Origin: Bacteroidales bacterium UBA2861
GTDB lineage: Bacteria > Bacteroidota > Bacteroidia > Bacteroidales > UBA932
Direction of reading: 5' to 3'
NCBI GenBank assembly: GCA_002350615.1
Contig: DEFD01000029.1
Location: 11,231 to 75,230, forward strand
DNA: 64,000 nucleotides
The position numbers and the translations under genes are program-made. Below are positions 13,443 through 22,011 of this stretch, piece after piece (within the stretch, counting starts at the first letter, position 1; each line of letters opens with the position of its first letter). Below the pieces are notes generated by a model, which made no database searches, had not been told where the DNA came from, and worked only from the letters and a program-made list of their open reading frames with translations.

Positions 13443-14477
13443 CTATTTGTATCGCAGTTCGAAAGCCCTCTGGTACTCGCGCCCATTGCGTGAGTGCTCC
13501 TTGAAGGTCTTGGCAAAGCGATGCGTCCCGTCGAAGGAAGGAGATGCTGCAAAGAAGAGATAGCCATCCTTGGTATCCGGCTCAAGCACCGCTTCCAGAT
13601 AGGACTTGTCCGGAACGCAGATTGGTCCGGGAGGCAGTCCTTCATGAATATAGGTGTTGTACGGAGATTTCACCTTGAGATCCGCATTCAGAATCCGGTT
13701 TTTGCTGTAGTCGAAGACGAATGCCACCGTAGGGCAGCTCTGAAGTTTCATCCCCTTGCGCAGGCGGTTGACATAAACGCCGGCCAGTTTTGCGAAATCG
13801 GGCTTGTAGTTGCTCTCCCCTTTCACTATAGATGCCAGGATGGATACCTGCATGGGGCTCAGCCCGAGCGACTTGGCCTTTGCCTTGTTCTCTTTGGTCC
13901 AGAAAGCGTCATAAGCCTTCTTCTGCCTGTCAAGGATCTCTTTCACTGAGGCATCCCAATACATCTGGTATGTATCGGGGATTATCATAGCCCACACCGT
14001 CTGAGGTGTAAATCCATAGCTTTCAAGGAGTTTCGCATCGTTAAGCGCATCGGCCACGGAGGCGGAATCCACCATCATCTGCATTGCGATCCTGGCTGCG
14101 ATTTCGCCCTTGCGCCTGAGCGCTCCGGAGATGGTGAGCTTAACAGGAGTCTGCCAGCCATTGTTGAGCATGCGGGCCACATATACGCTGGTATTGCCAC
14201 GGTCTATCACATAATGCCCAGGCTTGAGGTATTCGTCAACCTGATGTTCGCGGAAGCAACGCTCCAGACCGTCGGCGTTTTTCGCCTTCGGGGCGAGCAT
14301 GGCAAGCACGTCAGCGGAAGTCATGCCAGGGCGGACATAAATTTCCGTCGTCTCCTTAAAATTTGATAATTTATTATCCTGCAGCCACTTCCAGCAGGAT
14401 ATCAAGACCAGGGCCGCGCATATTGCAACGACGCACAGCAGCCATTTCAGATTGGAATTCTTCTTTTTGCCGCTCAT
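13443..14477 (-). CDS. mltG: Endolytic murein transglycosylase MltG
   Basis: Inner-membrane lytic transglycosylase of 344 residues that cuts nascent peptidoglycan and limits glycan chain length. One membrane helix lies at about 12-29 (WLLCVVAICAALVLIS), with the catalytic domain in the periplasm. The catalytic Glu is Glu221 in SIVKGESNY, followed by VYVNRLRKGMKLQSCPTV (235-252), the family signature, and by YNTYIHEGLPPGPI. The start overlaps the stop of the upstream glucosaminidase by four bases (ATGA), so the two peptidoglycan enzymes are likely translationally coupled, at the end of the rpsA-rnz-glucosaminidase-mltG series. The gene converges on the RelA-like gene with five bases between the stops and no visible terminator. 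Confidence 0.95.
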   Translation of the reverse strand: MSGKKKNSNLKWLLCVVAICAALVLISCWKWLQDNKLSNFKETTEIYVRPGMTSADVLAMLAPKAKNADGLERCFREHQVDEYLKPGHYVIDRGNTSVYVARMLNNGWQTPVKLTISGALRRKGEIAARIAMQMMVDSASVADALNDAKLLESYGFTPQTVWAMIIPDTYQMYWDASVKEILDRQKKAYDAFWTKENKAKAKSLGLSPMQVSILASIVKGESNYKPDFAKLAGVYVNRLRKGMKLQSCPTVAFVFDYSKNRILNADLKVKSPYNTYIHEGLPPGPICVPDKSYLEAVLEPDTKDGYLFFAASPSFDGTHRFAKTFKEHSRNGREYQRAFELRYK

Positions 14478-15424
14478 TTGCTCTTCTTCACTTTACGCAG
14501 AAGGATAGTATCTCCCTCGGCAGGCTGGTAGTCGTCTTTGAGACCGTTAAGCTTCTTTACGGAGGAGAGTTTCACGGCAAAACGCTGGCAGATGTCCCTC
14601 AGCGTCTGCGGTTCCTCACCTACTATATATTTGTCCAGACCTTTGGCAGCCTGGCGTTTCTTCGCTTTAAGATAAACCACGGTGCCGGACGCCAGGGTTT
14701 CCTCCGACTTCAGATCGTTGAAGGATAGTATTTCACGAAGGAAAAGATGATACTCCGCGGCAAGGGAGGAATAGCTCTCGCCTTCTTCCGCATACACGAA
14801 CTGCACCCCGTTCTTCTCATAGACAAGCCGTTCCGTGCTGAAACTGTACTCCTCCACCGCCTTAACCTTACGCACTTCTGAAGCCTTTTCCACTTCTAGA
14901 GGAGACTCGGGCAGTTCGGAAATAACGACACCGTCGTCGTAGAGATAAAGCTGGTAATCTTCGATTGTCTTTATGAGTTTGGAGGCATAGCTCGGATCCG
15001 TAGCATAACCTGCCTTCTTCAGGCCTTTCGCCCATGCGCGGTAATCCTTTGGATCCAGTTCGAAGAGGCCTTTGTAGCGGTCGTAATAGCGGAGGAAATC
15101 CGAATGGTCACGGAAAGAATCCTCGGCGCTCCTGTACACACGGAAGCACTCCCCTTTCGCATCGTCGTCGTGATACATCCTCTTGCCGGTCCAGTCGTTA
15201 TGGCACTTTATGCCGAAATGGTTGTTGCCCTTGGTGGCAAGCGTAGAAAGGCCGGCTCCGGATTCGATGAGTCCCTGTGCCAGGGTGATGCTTGCAGGCA
15301 CTCCGGTCCGCTGCATCTCGGCGATTGCGATTTCAGAATAGCGGCGCACATATTTTTCCTGTGCGCTGTCCGCCGTAGCTGCCAGGCAGACAGCTGCAAG
15401 AAGGATTGCGAGAATCTTTTTCAT
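14474..15424 (-). CDS. Secreted glucosaminidase (GH73) with LysM domains
   Basis: Peptidoglycan hydrolase of 316 residues that should cleave between GlcNAc and MurNAc. A signal peptide covers residues 1-20 (MKKILAILLAAVCLAATA). The glucosaminidase domain spans about 25-165, with the catalytic Glu in AQGLIESGAG, GNNHFGIKC and the YRSAEDSFRDHSDFL segment typical of the FlgJ/Mannosyl-glycoprotein glucosaminidase family. Two LysM modules follow, at about 210-255 (VYAEEGESYSSLAAEY) and 268-313 (YIVGEEPQTLRDICQRF), which bind glycan strands. It lies 11 bases after rnz and overlaps mltG by four bases, so it probably works with MltG in wall remodelling. Confidence 0.92.
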   Translation of the reverse strand: MKKILAILLAAVCLAATADSAQEKYVRRYSEIAIAEMQRTGVPASITLAQGLIESGAGLSTLATKGNNHFGIKCHNDWTGKRMYHDDDAKGECFRVYRSAEDSFRDHSDFLRYYDRYKGLFELDPKDYRAWAKGLKKAGYATDPSYASKLIKTIEDYQLYLYDDGVVISELPESPLEVEKASEVRKVKAVEEYSFSTERLVYEKNGVQFVYAEEGESYSSLAAEYHLFLREILSFNDLKSEETLASGTVVYLKAKKRQAAKGLDKYIVGEEPQTLRDICQRFAVKLSSVKKLNGLKDDYQPAEGDTILLRKVKKSK

Positions 15425-15435
15425 AGACTGCGAAT

Positions 15436-16266
15436 TTACTTAATTTCGAAGACATCTCCATCATTCACCGCAAGAGTTTCTTCAAAAATACCGCGGGCTT
15501 CGAGAAGATAGGAGTCGAAATCGCTGATACGGGAGCTGTAGTGACCCAGGAACAATTTCCCGGCTCCGGCCTGCAGCGCGGTGCGGGCCGCATCTTCCGT
15601 GGTAGAATGGAAATACTGCACGGCCTTGTCCTGGAGGCCGGCCGGATAGGTTGCCTCATGATAAAGGACATCCACTCCTTTGACCCAGTCCGCAAGCTGC
15701 GGGAAGGGAGCGGTGTCGGAGCAGTAAGCATAGCTCCTCGCTTTCCGGTTTTCGCGCCCGGGTACAGCTACGCTCAGAGGTGAGGGCTTTCTTTCCGGAA
15801 GGACCTCATCGAAACGGAAGCCGTAGCAATCTATCTTATGATTCAAGGGGAAAGCGCTCACTCTCACAGCTTTGTCTTCATAGACCGTCTCCGGCGACTT
15901 CGCTTCCAACACCACATGCTCCACTTCGTACCCGAGTTCCTGCCCGAACCAGCTCATGAAGAACTTGAGTACGGGGCCGAAATTGCGAGGGGCGTAAATA
16001 CAAAGCTTCCCCGTCCGGTGATAGAGGGACATGGTGCTGAGGAGACCGAATATCCCGAAAACATGGTCCCCGTGAATGTGGGATATGAAGATGGCCTGGA
16101 TCTTCGCAAAACTAAGATGCTCCTGGCGCATCCTCCGCTGCGTTCCCTCACCGCAGTCTATCAGAAACAAGCGCCCGTGCACGGACAGTGCCTGGGCGCT
16201 TGGATTTCTGTCGGAAAAGGGCAGGGCCGAAGCCGTGCCCAATATCGTCAGGGTGAAATTACTCAC
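15436..16266 (-). CDS. rnz: Ribonuclease Z (tRNA 3' endonuclease)
   Basis: Metallo-beta-lactamase-fold endonuclease that matures tRNA 3' ends. The conserved family start is (M)NFTLTILGTASALP, and the GTG at 16266 gives VSNFTLTILG, so I place the start there (276 residues); an ATG at 16311 in the same frame would add 15 residues unlike the family and overlap rpsA by 53 bases. With the GTG start the overlap is only eight bases. The zinc motif is SHIHGDHVFG, the tRNA-clamp region is SYAYCSDTAPF, and HYSSR near the C-terminus supplies the final His ligand. It lies between rpsA and the glucosaminidase, same strand, and is probably cotranscribed with them. Confidence 0.95.
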   Translation of the reverse strand: MSNFTLTILGTASALPFSDRNPSAQALSVHGRLFLIDCGEGTQRRMRQEHLSFAKIQAIFISHIHGDHVFGIFGLLSTMSLYHRTGKLCIYAPRNFGPVLKFFMSWFGQELGYEVEHVVLEAKSPETVYEDKAVRVSAFPLNHKIDCYGFRFDEVLPERKPSPLSVAVPGRENRKARSYAYCSDTAPFPQLADWVKGVDVLYHEATYPAGLQDKAVQYFHSTTEDAARTALQAGAGKLFLGHYSSRISDFDSYLLEARGIFEETLAVNDGDVFEIK

Positions 16267-18040
16267 CTTTCTCGAGCTTTTCCTTAAGGGCGGCAAGAGC
16301 GTCGATGTCACCGAGAGTGGTCTTCTCGACGGTGGTGTTGATCTTCTTGACTGCCTTCTTGGTGTTTGCAGCCTCGCTTGCAGCGGCTTTCTCCTTCACT
16401 TCCTGATATGTGCGGAGGTGGCTGAGGAGAATGCGGTGGGTGCTGCGGCGGAGTTCGACAACCTTGAAAGGAAGGGTTTCGCCAACGATGGCGGCCTTTC
16501 CGTCTTCCTTGATGAGTTCGCGGTTGAATGCGAATCCTTCAGCTCCTTCGAGGGTGATGTTGGCGCCCTTGTCGGTAGTGGAAGCGATGGTGCCTTCTAC
16601 TGTGCTGCCCACAGGGAACTTGGCTTCGATCTCATCCCAAGGGTTGGGAGTGAGCTGCTTGTGGCCAAGGCTGAGCTTGTGGTTGGCCTCGTCGAATTCG
16701 AGGATCTGGACCTCGAGGGTATCGCCGGGAGCGACAACCTCTGAAGGATGCTTGATCTTGTTCCAGCTGAGGTCGCTGATGTGGACAAGTCCTTCTACGC
16801 CGTCCTCAAGCTCTGCGAATACACCGAAGTTGGTGACATTGCGCACGGTAGCGGTATGCTGGCTTCCGATAGGATATTTCTCGCGGATGCCGTCCCAAGG
16901 ATTCACGGTGAGCTGCTTCAGACCAAGGCTCATCTTGCGGGCCTCACGGTCGATGCTGAGCACCTGAGCCTCAACTTCGTCGCCGACTTTGAGGAATTCC
17001 TGGGCGCTGTGCAGGCGAGGGCTCCAGGACATCTCGGAAACGTGTACGAGACCTTCGACACCGGGGATGATTTCGATGAATGCGCCGTAGTCTGCGATGA
17101 GAACCACTTTGCCTTTCACCTTGTCACCAACCTTGATGTTGGGATCGAGGCTGTCCCAAGGATGAGGGCTGAGTTGCTTGAGACCGAGAGCGATACGCTT
17201 CTGCTCCTCGTTGAAGTCGAGAACGACGACCTTGATCTTCTCGTCGAGTTTGACAATCTCTTCGGGATGGTTGATACGTCCCCAGCTGAGGTCGGTGATG
17301 TGGATGAGTCCGTCCACTCCGCCAAGGTCCACGAACACACCGTAGTTGGTGATGTTCTTGACTGTGCCTTCCAGCACCTGGCCCTTTTCGAGCTTGCTGA
17401 TGAGTTCCTTGCGCTTGAGTTCCTGCTCGGCCTCGAGGAGAGCCTTGTGGGAAACCACCACGTTGCGGAAATCGGGGTTGATCTTAACGATCTTGAAATC
17501 GATGGTCTGGTTGACATACTGGTCGTAGTCACGGATGGGCTTGATGTCGATCTGGCTGCCGGGGAGGAATGCCTCGATACCGAACACGTCCACGATCATA
17601 CCGCCCTTGGTGCGGGTCTTCACGAAGCCCTTAACGATCTCGCCTTTCTCGTAAGCCTCGTTCACGCGGTCCCAGGACTTGGTTGCGCGGGCTTTCTTGT
17701 GGGAAAGGACGAGCTGGCCTTTCTTATCTTCCGCAGACTCTACATATACTTCTACCTTGTCGCCTACTTTGAGGTCGGGATTGTAACGGAATTCGGGAGC
17801 CGGGATAACACCTTCGCTCTTTCCGCCGATGGTCACTACGACTTCACGCTTGTTGATAGCCGTAACCTCGCCCTCGACGACTTCGCCTTCCACGACCTTG
17901 GAAAGGGTCTTGTCGTAAGCGGCACGGATTTGTTCTTTTTCTTCGCCGCCGTAAACGTCTCCACCTTCAAACTCTTCCCAGTTGAAATCTTCGGGAGCGA
18001 TGGAAGCGTTCAGCGCGCTTTTTTTGAGTTCTTCTGCCAT
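16259..18040 (-). CDS. rpsA: 30S ribosomal protein S1
   Basis: mRNA-binding ribosomal protein of 593 residues, the Bacteroidetes length. Six S1 repeats can be counted: VVEGEVTAINKREVVV near 50, GEIVKGFVKTRTKGGMIV near 130, GQVLEGTVKNITNYGVFV near 225, GDKVKGKVVLIADYGAFI near 310, GSQHTATVRNVTNFGVFA near 400 and GSTVEGTIASTTDKGANI near 485. The central ones have the canonical GLVHVSEMSW or GLIHITDLSW ending. A lysine-rich alpha-helical tail closes the protein. In Bacteroidetes S1 is essential to initiation because most genes lack Shine-Dalgarno sites. The gene heads a minus-strand series with rnz, the glucosaminidase and mltG, and its 5' leader carries a GC-rich hairpin. Confidence 0.97.
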   Translation of the reverse strand: MAEELKKSALNASIAPEDFNWEEFEGGDVYGGEEKEQIRAAYDKTLSKVVEGEVVEGEVTAINKREVVVTIGGKSEGVIPAPEFRYNPDLKVGDKVEVYVESAEDKKGQLVLSHKKARATKSWDRVNEAYEKGEIVKGFVKTRTKGGMIVDVFGIEAFLPGSQIDIKPIRDYDQYVNQTIDFKIVKINPDFRNVVVSHKALLEAEQELKRKELISKLEKGQVLEGTVKNITNYGVFVDLGGVDGLIHITDLSWGRINHPEEIVKLDEKIKVVVLDFNEEQKRIALGLKQLSPHPWDSLDPNIKVGDKVKGKVVLIADYGAFIEIIPGVEGLVHVSEMSWSPRLHSAQEFLKVGDEVEAQVLSIDREARKMSLGLKQLTVNPWDGIREKYPIGSQHTATVRNVTNFGVFAELEDGVEGLVHISDLSWNKIKHPSEVVAPGDTLEVQILEFDEANHKLSLGHKQLTPNPWDEIEAKFPVGSTVEGTIASTTDKGANITLEGAEGFAFNRELIKEDGKAAIVGETLPFKVVELRRSTHRILLSHLRTYQEVKEKAAASEAANTKKAVKKINTTVEKTTLGDIDALAALKEKLEKGE

Positions 18041-18088
18041 AATGGTAAATAAAACAAACTAGTAGTTAAACAATATGTTACATGCTTT

Positions 18089-18123
18089 CGCGGGACGCGC
18101 CCGCGTAAAAGCCTGCAAATATA
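18089..18123 (-). promoter_or_regulatory. rpsA promoter -7 box and GC-rich leader hairpin
   Basis: On the minus strand TATATTTG (18123-18116) is a perfect -7 box. Just downstream, near the expected 5' end of the transcript, CGCGGG and CCCGCG (arms 18089-18094 and 18100-18105) form a six-pair, five-base-loop hairpin. The leader is about 70 bases. The hairpin could serve autoregulation of S1 or RNA stability, which is inference. Confidence 0.5.
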
Positions 18124-18131
18124 GCAAAGTT

Positions 18132-18163
18132 TTTGATAATTCCGAGGGTTTTGACTAAATTTG
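18132..18163 (+). promoter_or_regulatory. Promoter of pnuC
   Basis: TTTG at 18132-18135, a 20-base spacer and TAAATTTG at 18156-18163 match both Bacteroidetes elements. The start codon follows 22 bases later. The promoter is divergent from, and nearly overlapping, that of rpsA. I see no riboswitch in the leader. Confidence 0.75.
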
Positions 18164-18185
18164 CGGACCTTAAATATCAGAATTA

Positions 18186-18800
18186 ATGGAACATTTATTC
18201 CTTACGGATACTATTGCGAGATGTCTTGAGATATTTGCGACCTGGAGCTTCATCGCCTACCTGGTCCTGCAGATCATGCACAGCCGCTACATGTGGTACG
18301 TTTACATCCCGAGCTGCATAGCCGCGGCGCTCAACTTCTTCGACAGCGCCACCTGGGCTTTCGCCAGCCTTAACATCTACTATGTCGTGATGGGCGTGGT
18401 GGGCATAGTTAGCTGGCGCAGGGACAGCGGGAAGCTGGACGGTTCGCAGGAGAGCGGGAAGGGCGCAATCCCCCTCAACAGGCTGGACGCCAAGACTTTC
18501 GCCATCTCCCTTGCGATGGCGGCCGCAGGCATCCCCGCACTTTTCTTCCTGCTCAGGGCCCTGGACGACCCCAATCCTTTCCTGGACGCTTTCACCACCA
18601 CCCTCAGCGTGATCGGCACATGGTGGCTCACCAAATCCTACATCCAGCAGTGGTGGATTTGGATTGTGGCTGATGTGTTCGCTATATGGATGAACGTGAA
18701 TCTCGGCAACGGCTGGTTCGTCTTCCAGTTCGCCATGTGCATCCTTTCCAGTTTCGTAGGTCTCTGGAACTGGAACCGCAACGGGAAATATGTCAGTTAA
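18186..18800 (+). CDS. pnuC: PnuC-family vitamin transporter (probably nicotinamide riboside)
   Basis: Inner-membrane facilitator of 204 residues from the PnuC family, which takes up nicotinamide riboside that is trapped inside by phosphorylation. Seven hydrophobic segments can be counted, including WSFIAYLVLQIMHSRYMWYV near 20-40 and the tryptophan-rich half VIGTWWLTKSYIQQWWIWIV, with WMNVNLGNGW matching the family substrate region. Close relatives transport thiamine (PnuT) or riboflavin; no TPP element is seen before the gene, so nicotinamide riboside is favoured. A monocistronic unit with a perfect promoter, ending 11 bases from the convergent beta-galactosidase stop. Confidence 0.85.
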   Translation: MEHLFLTDTIARCLEIFATWSFIAYLVLQIMHSRYMWYVYIPSCIAAALNFFDSATWAFASLNIYYVVMGVVGIVSWRRDSGKLDGSQESGKGAIPLNRLDAKTFAISLAMAAAGIPALFFLLRALDDPNPFLDAFTTTLSVIGTWWLTKSYIQQWWIWIVADVFAIWMNVNLGNGWFVFQFAMCILSSFVGLWNWNRNGKYVS

Positions 18801-18811
18801 GGGCGCTTTGC

Positions 18812-21800
18812 TTATCTGATTTCGAAGATAAGCGTAAAATTCCAGTGCTCGGGATAAAGGACGTATTTTTCCAAAGCCCGGGGACCGCAGCTTTCGTTTC
18901 CAAGAGGTCCCATCTTGTAATTGACATGCAGCACAGAGTTGTCAATGGGTGTGAGGTCATAGGGATGAAGCGCCTCGGCCAGTTCCATGGTCGTGAAATG
19001 CCTTACATTCGCTTCCATCGCCTGTTTTCCTGATATGGTGAGTCCATGCCCCGCCCCGTCGGTAAGGGACAGCCATCTTACATCATATTTGTTCCCGTTC
19101 TCCTGAGGGAAAATATAGTTTACAAACTGCTCGTCCACGGAGCCGCCGTAAAGTCCCAGGGAGACACCTTCTTTCCTGTCGGAATATGCTTCAAAAGGCC
19201 CCCTTCCGTACCAGTCAAATCTGTCCAGATACCTTGGCATCCGCATTTCATAGCCAATGCGTGCGACCTCGACCAACTTTCCATAAGGCTCTATGTCACA
19301 GTTAAGGGAGAAACCTCCGCAATCATTGAATGTAAACACTTCTTTCACATTGAATCCGGAGCTTTTTGTCCTGGCGGCCATGTCGGAAACGACAGTGACG
19401 ACTACCTTGCCGTCAACGGTTCCGCATTCAATATCCTTTACAGCTTTTTTCATGTATGGATAGCCTGCCCGATCCCACCATTTGGTAAGGCGTCCTCCCT
19501 GGCCGTCCACCTGCATTTTTCCGTCCACATAACGCGCCTTGAGTCCTGTGCCGTCATTATCGACAGGAGCGCGCCAGAAGTCAAGTCTCGGGCCTTCCTC
19601 CATAATCTTCCTGCCGCCACAGACAATATTCGCTATGGTTCCTGTCTTCTTGCTGAAGACGATGCGTTTATCACCGGATATTATGGTATATGATTCGGCC
19701 GACTCCTCCAAATCCGGAGCGGCGGCGGAGAATTCCAGCCCCTTGGAGTCAAAATCCCATGCTTTCAGCACAAATTGCTCCCATGCTATCCTGTAACCCT
19801 TATCACACCAGCCGGTTGCCGATTTCAGATGTGCGCTGACCGTGAGCGTCCACTCTGCATCATCCATCTTCCATTTTTTTACGGGCAGGCGCATAATCCC
19901 GCGCTCACGGGGTCCCAGATTGATTTTTCTTACAACTCCGTCCTTCTGTTTTTCCCCATTCCGCATCAAGAGCCACCTGAATTCATAATCAGAAAGGTCC
20001 TTGAAATAAAACTTGTTGAATACTTCTATCTTCCCGGACTCGATGTCAGACATATGGAACTCGATCTCCTGGAACACCTTACGCATTTCATTCAACTTGG
20101 AATTCATTTCAAGTCCCGGTTGAACCACGCCGTTGCAACAGAAATTCTTGTCATTCGGTCTGTCGCCGAAATCCCCTCCATATGCCCAGTAGTAGCCTCC
20201 GTCCGGCCTCAGACATTTTTCATTCACGGCGCGGCGCTCCGATTCGGGAATCAGCATTCCGTATTTATTGGGATCGTCAACGCTGCGGGCTATCCCCTGG
20301 TCCACCCAATCCCACACGAGTCCCCCCGTGAACACCTCACTGCTTTCGAATACGTCGAAGTAGTCTTTCAGGCTCCCCATGCCATTTCCCATGGCGTGGG
20401 CAAATTCATTGAGAAGGTATGGTCTGCTATCGTCCGACTCAAGGACGGCCTGCAGTTCAGGGACAGACGCATAACGCCCGCTCAGTGCATACTGGTTCTT
20501 TTTGGTCAAACCGCCTCCGAGCACGTCACAGCAGATTGGCTCGTTCGCAAAATGGTAATGCACAGGGCGTGTCGGATCCATTTCCTTGGCCGCATGGTAC
20601 ATGGCAGCTATATTAACACCGTTGTCCGTCTCATTTCCCAGCGACCACTGAAGCACGCAAGGATGATTCTTGTCCCTGGCGATCAGCCTCGTAATCCTGG
20701 CCAAATGAGCCGCTCCCCAACGGGGGTCGTGTGACATGGACCGCGAATTGTACCCCATGCCGTGGGACTCCACGTCGGCCTCGTCGATAATCATGATGCC
20801 GTATCTGTCACAATAATCATAAAGATATTCCGCAGCAGGCATATGTGCGAGACGGACAGTGTTAATATTGTTGCGTTTCATGAGCAACACCTCCTCAAGC
20901 ACCCTTTCCCTGCTGACATATTTACCCGTAAAAGGATCATGTTCCACTCTGTTCACCCCTCTCATTTTGACCGCCTGCCCGTTCAGGAGGAAGCGCCGCC
21001 CGTCAATCTCTATTTTCCGGAATCCGGTATTGCATGACAATTCATCGACGACATGCCCGCCGGAATCGCGAAGCCTAATGACGGTTTTGTAAAGATCCGG
21101 AGTTTCGGCAGTCCACTTCCTGGGAGATTTGACAATCCCGGCAAGGGAGCAACGGACGCTGTCAACCGGACATCCCAAGCTGGTGACAGTCTTGTTCCCG
21201 TCAAGGAGCAAAACCTCAAGAAACATTCCCTGCACCTTTCCGGAAAGCTCCACATCGACTTTCAGTTCCGCATCTTCGTAGTCTTTATCAAGGTCCGAAT
21301 GAATGAAAAAATCCCTGATATGCGTCTGAGGAGCATGATGGATATACACATCCCTCATGATGCCGCTGAAACGCCATCCGTCCTGATCCTCCAGATAGGA
21401 GCCGTCGCTCCACCTGAAGACCTGCAGGGCCACAGTGTTCTCCCCTGCCCTGACATAGTCCGTTATGTCGAATTCGGACGGGAGATAAGAATCCTGGGCA
21501 TATCCCACTTTCCTGCCGTTGACCCATAGATAATATGCGGAGGAAACGGCGCCAAGTCTTATGAATATCCTGTCAGGAATCCAGGAAGCCGGCAAATCGA
21601 TTTTTCGCACGTACGAGCCCACCGGAGTGCCATTGTCGTACAAGCCTTTTATGAAGGGGGGATTCTTTACGAAAGGATAGGTGATATTGGTGTATATCGG
21701 TTTCCCGAATCCCTGAAGCTCCCATGGGCCGGGGACGGCGATATCATCCCAGGCCGATACATCATAATCCTCCCTGTAAAAATCCAATGGCCGGTCCTCC

Positions 21801-22000
21801 GCTTCATGAACATACTTGAATTTCCATATCCCATTCAGCATAATGTTCCAGTCTTTGTTTTCCATGCCGCCTCCGCGCCAATATGTAGCCCTTGACGGTT
21901 CCGAGCCAAGTTGGAACAGCTCCGGGTTTTCCCAATCATTCTCCGCGGCGACAGGCCGGCACAAGAGTACAAGCAGGAACCAAGCGAGACTTTTCTTCAT
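18812..22000 (-). CDS. Secreted GH2 beta-galactosidase, last gene of PUL 1
   Basis: Retaining beta-galactosidase of the LacZ-type GH2 subfamily, 1062 residues, exported by a signal peptide (MKKSLAWFLLVLLCRPVAA). Domain order is jelly-roll sugar-binding domain (about 40-220, with WELQGFGKPIYTN and DGSYLEDQDGWRFSGI), two immunoglobulin-like domains around the TIM barrel, and the large C-terminal Bgal_small_N-type domain (from about 760, ending in FTLIFEIR). The acid/base is the Glu of WSLGNETDNG and the nucleophile is the Glu of YLLNEFAHAMGNG. It lies 11 bases after the GH101/129-like gene, so it is the terminal member of the ten-gene locus and should remove terminal beta-galactose from the imported or surface-bound glycan. 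It converges on pnuC with 11 bases between stops. Confidence 0.94.
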   Translation of the reverse strand: MKKSLAWFLLVLLCRPVAAENDWENPELFQLGSEPSRATYWRGGGMENKDWNIMLNGIWKFKYVHEAEDRPLDFYREDYDVSAWDDIAVPGPWELQGFGKPIYTNITYPFVKNPPFIKGLYDNGTPVGSYVRKIDLPASWIPDRIFIRLGAVSSAYYLWVNGRKVGYAQDSYLPSEFDITDYVRAGENTVALQVFRWSDGSYLEDQDGWRFSGIMRDVYIHHAPQTHIRDFFIHSDLDKDYEDAELKVDVELSGKVQGMFLEVLLLDGNKTVTSLGCPVDSVRCSLAGIVKSPRKWTAETPDLYKTVIRLRDSGGHVVDELSCNTGFRKIEIDGRRFLLNGQAVKMRGVNRVEHDPFTGKYVSRERVLEEVLLMKRNNINTVRLAHMPAAEYLYDYCDRYGIMIIDEADVESHGMGYNSRSMSHDPRWGAAHLARITRLIARDKNHPCVLQWSLGNETDNGVNIAAMYHAAKEMDPTRPVHYHFANEPICCDVLGGGLTKKNQYALSGRYASVPELQAVLESDDSRPYLLNEFAHAMGNGMGSLKDYFDVFESSEVFTGGLVWDWVDQGIARSVDDPNKYGMLIPESERRAVNEKCLRPDGGYYWAYGGDFGDRPNDKNFCCNGVVQPGLEMNSKLNEMRKVFQEIEFHMSDIESGKIEVFNKFYFKDLSDYEFRWLLMRNGEKQKDGVVRKINLGPRERGIMRLPVKKWKMDDAEWTLTVSAHLKSATGWCDKGYRIAWEQFVLKAWDFDSKGLEFSAAAPDLEESAESYTIISGDKRIVFSKKTGTIANIVCGGRKIMEEGPRLDFWRAPVDNDGTGLKARYVDGKMQVDGQGGRLTKWWDRAGYPYMKKAVKDIECGTVDGKVVVTVVSDMAARTKSSGFNVKEVFTFNDCGGFSLNCDIEPYGKLVEVARIGYEMRMPRYLDRFDWYGRGPFEAYSDRKEGVSLGLYGGSVDEQFVNYIFPQENGNKYDVRWLSLTDGAGHGLTISGKQAMEANVRHFTTMELAEALHPYDLTPIDNSVLHVNYKMGPLGNESCGPRALEKYVLYPEHWNFTLIFEIR

Positions 22001-22011
22001 TTGTCGGTATT

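Noticed and set aside
16748..18052. 434-codon open frame opposite rpsA
   Set aside because: Shadow of the repetitive S1 gene; composition is rich in Asp, Glu, Val and Leu only because of the codon bias of rpsA.
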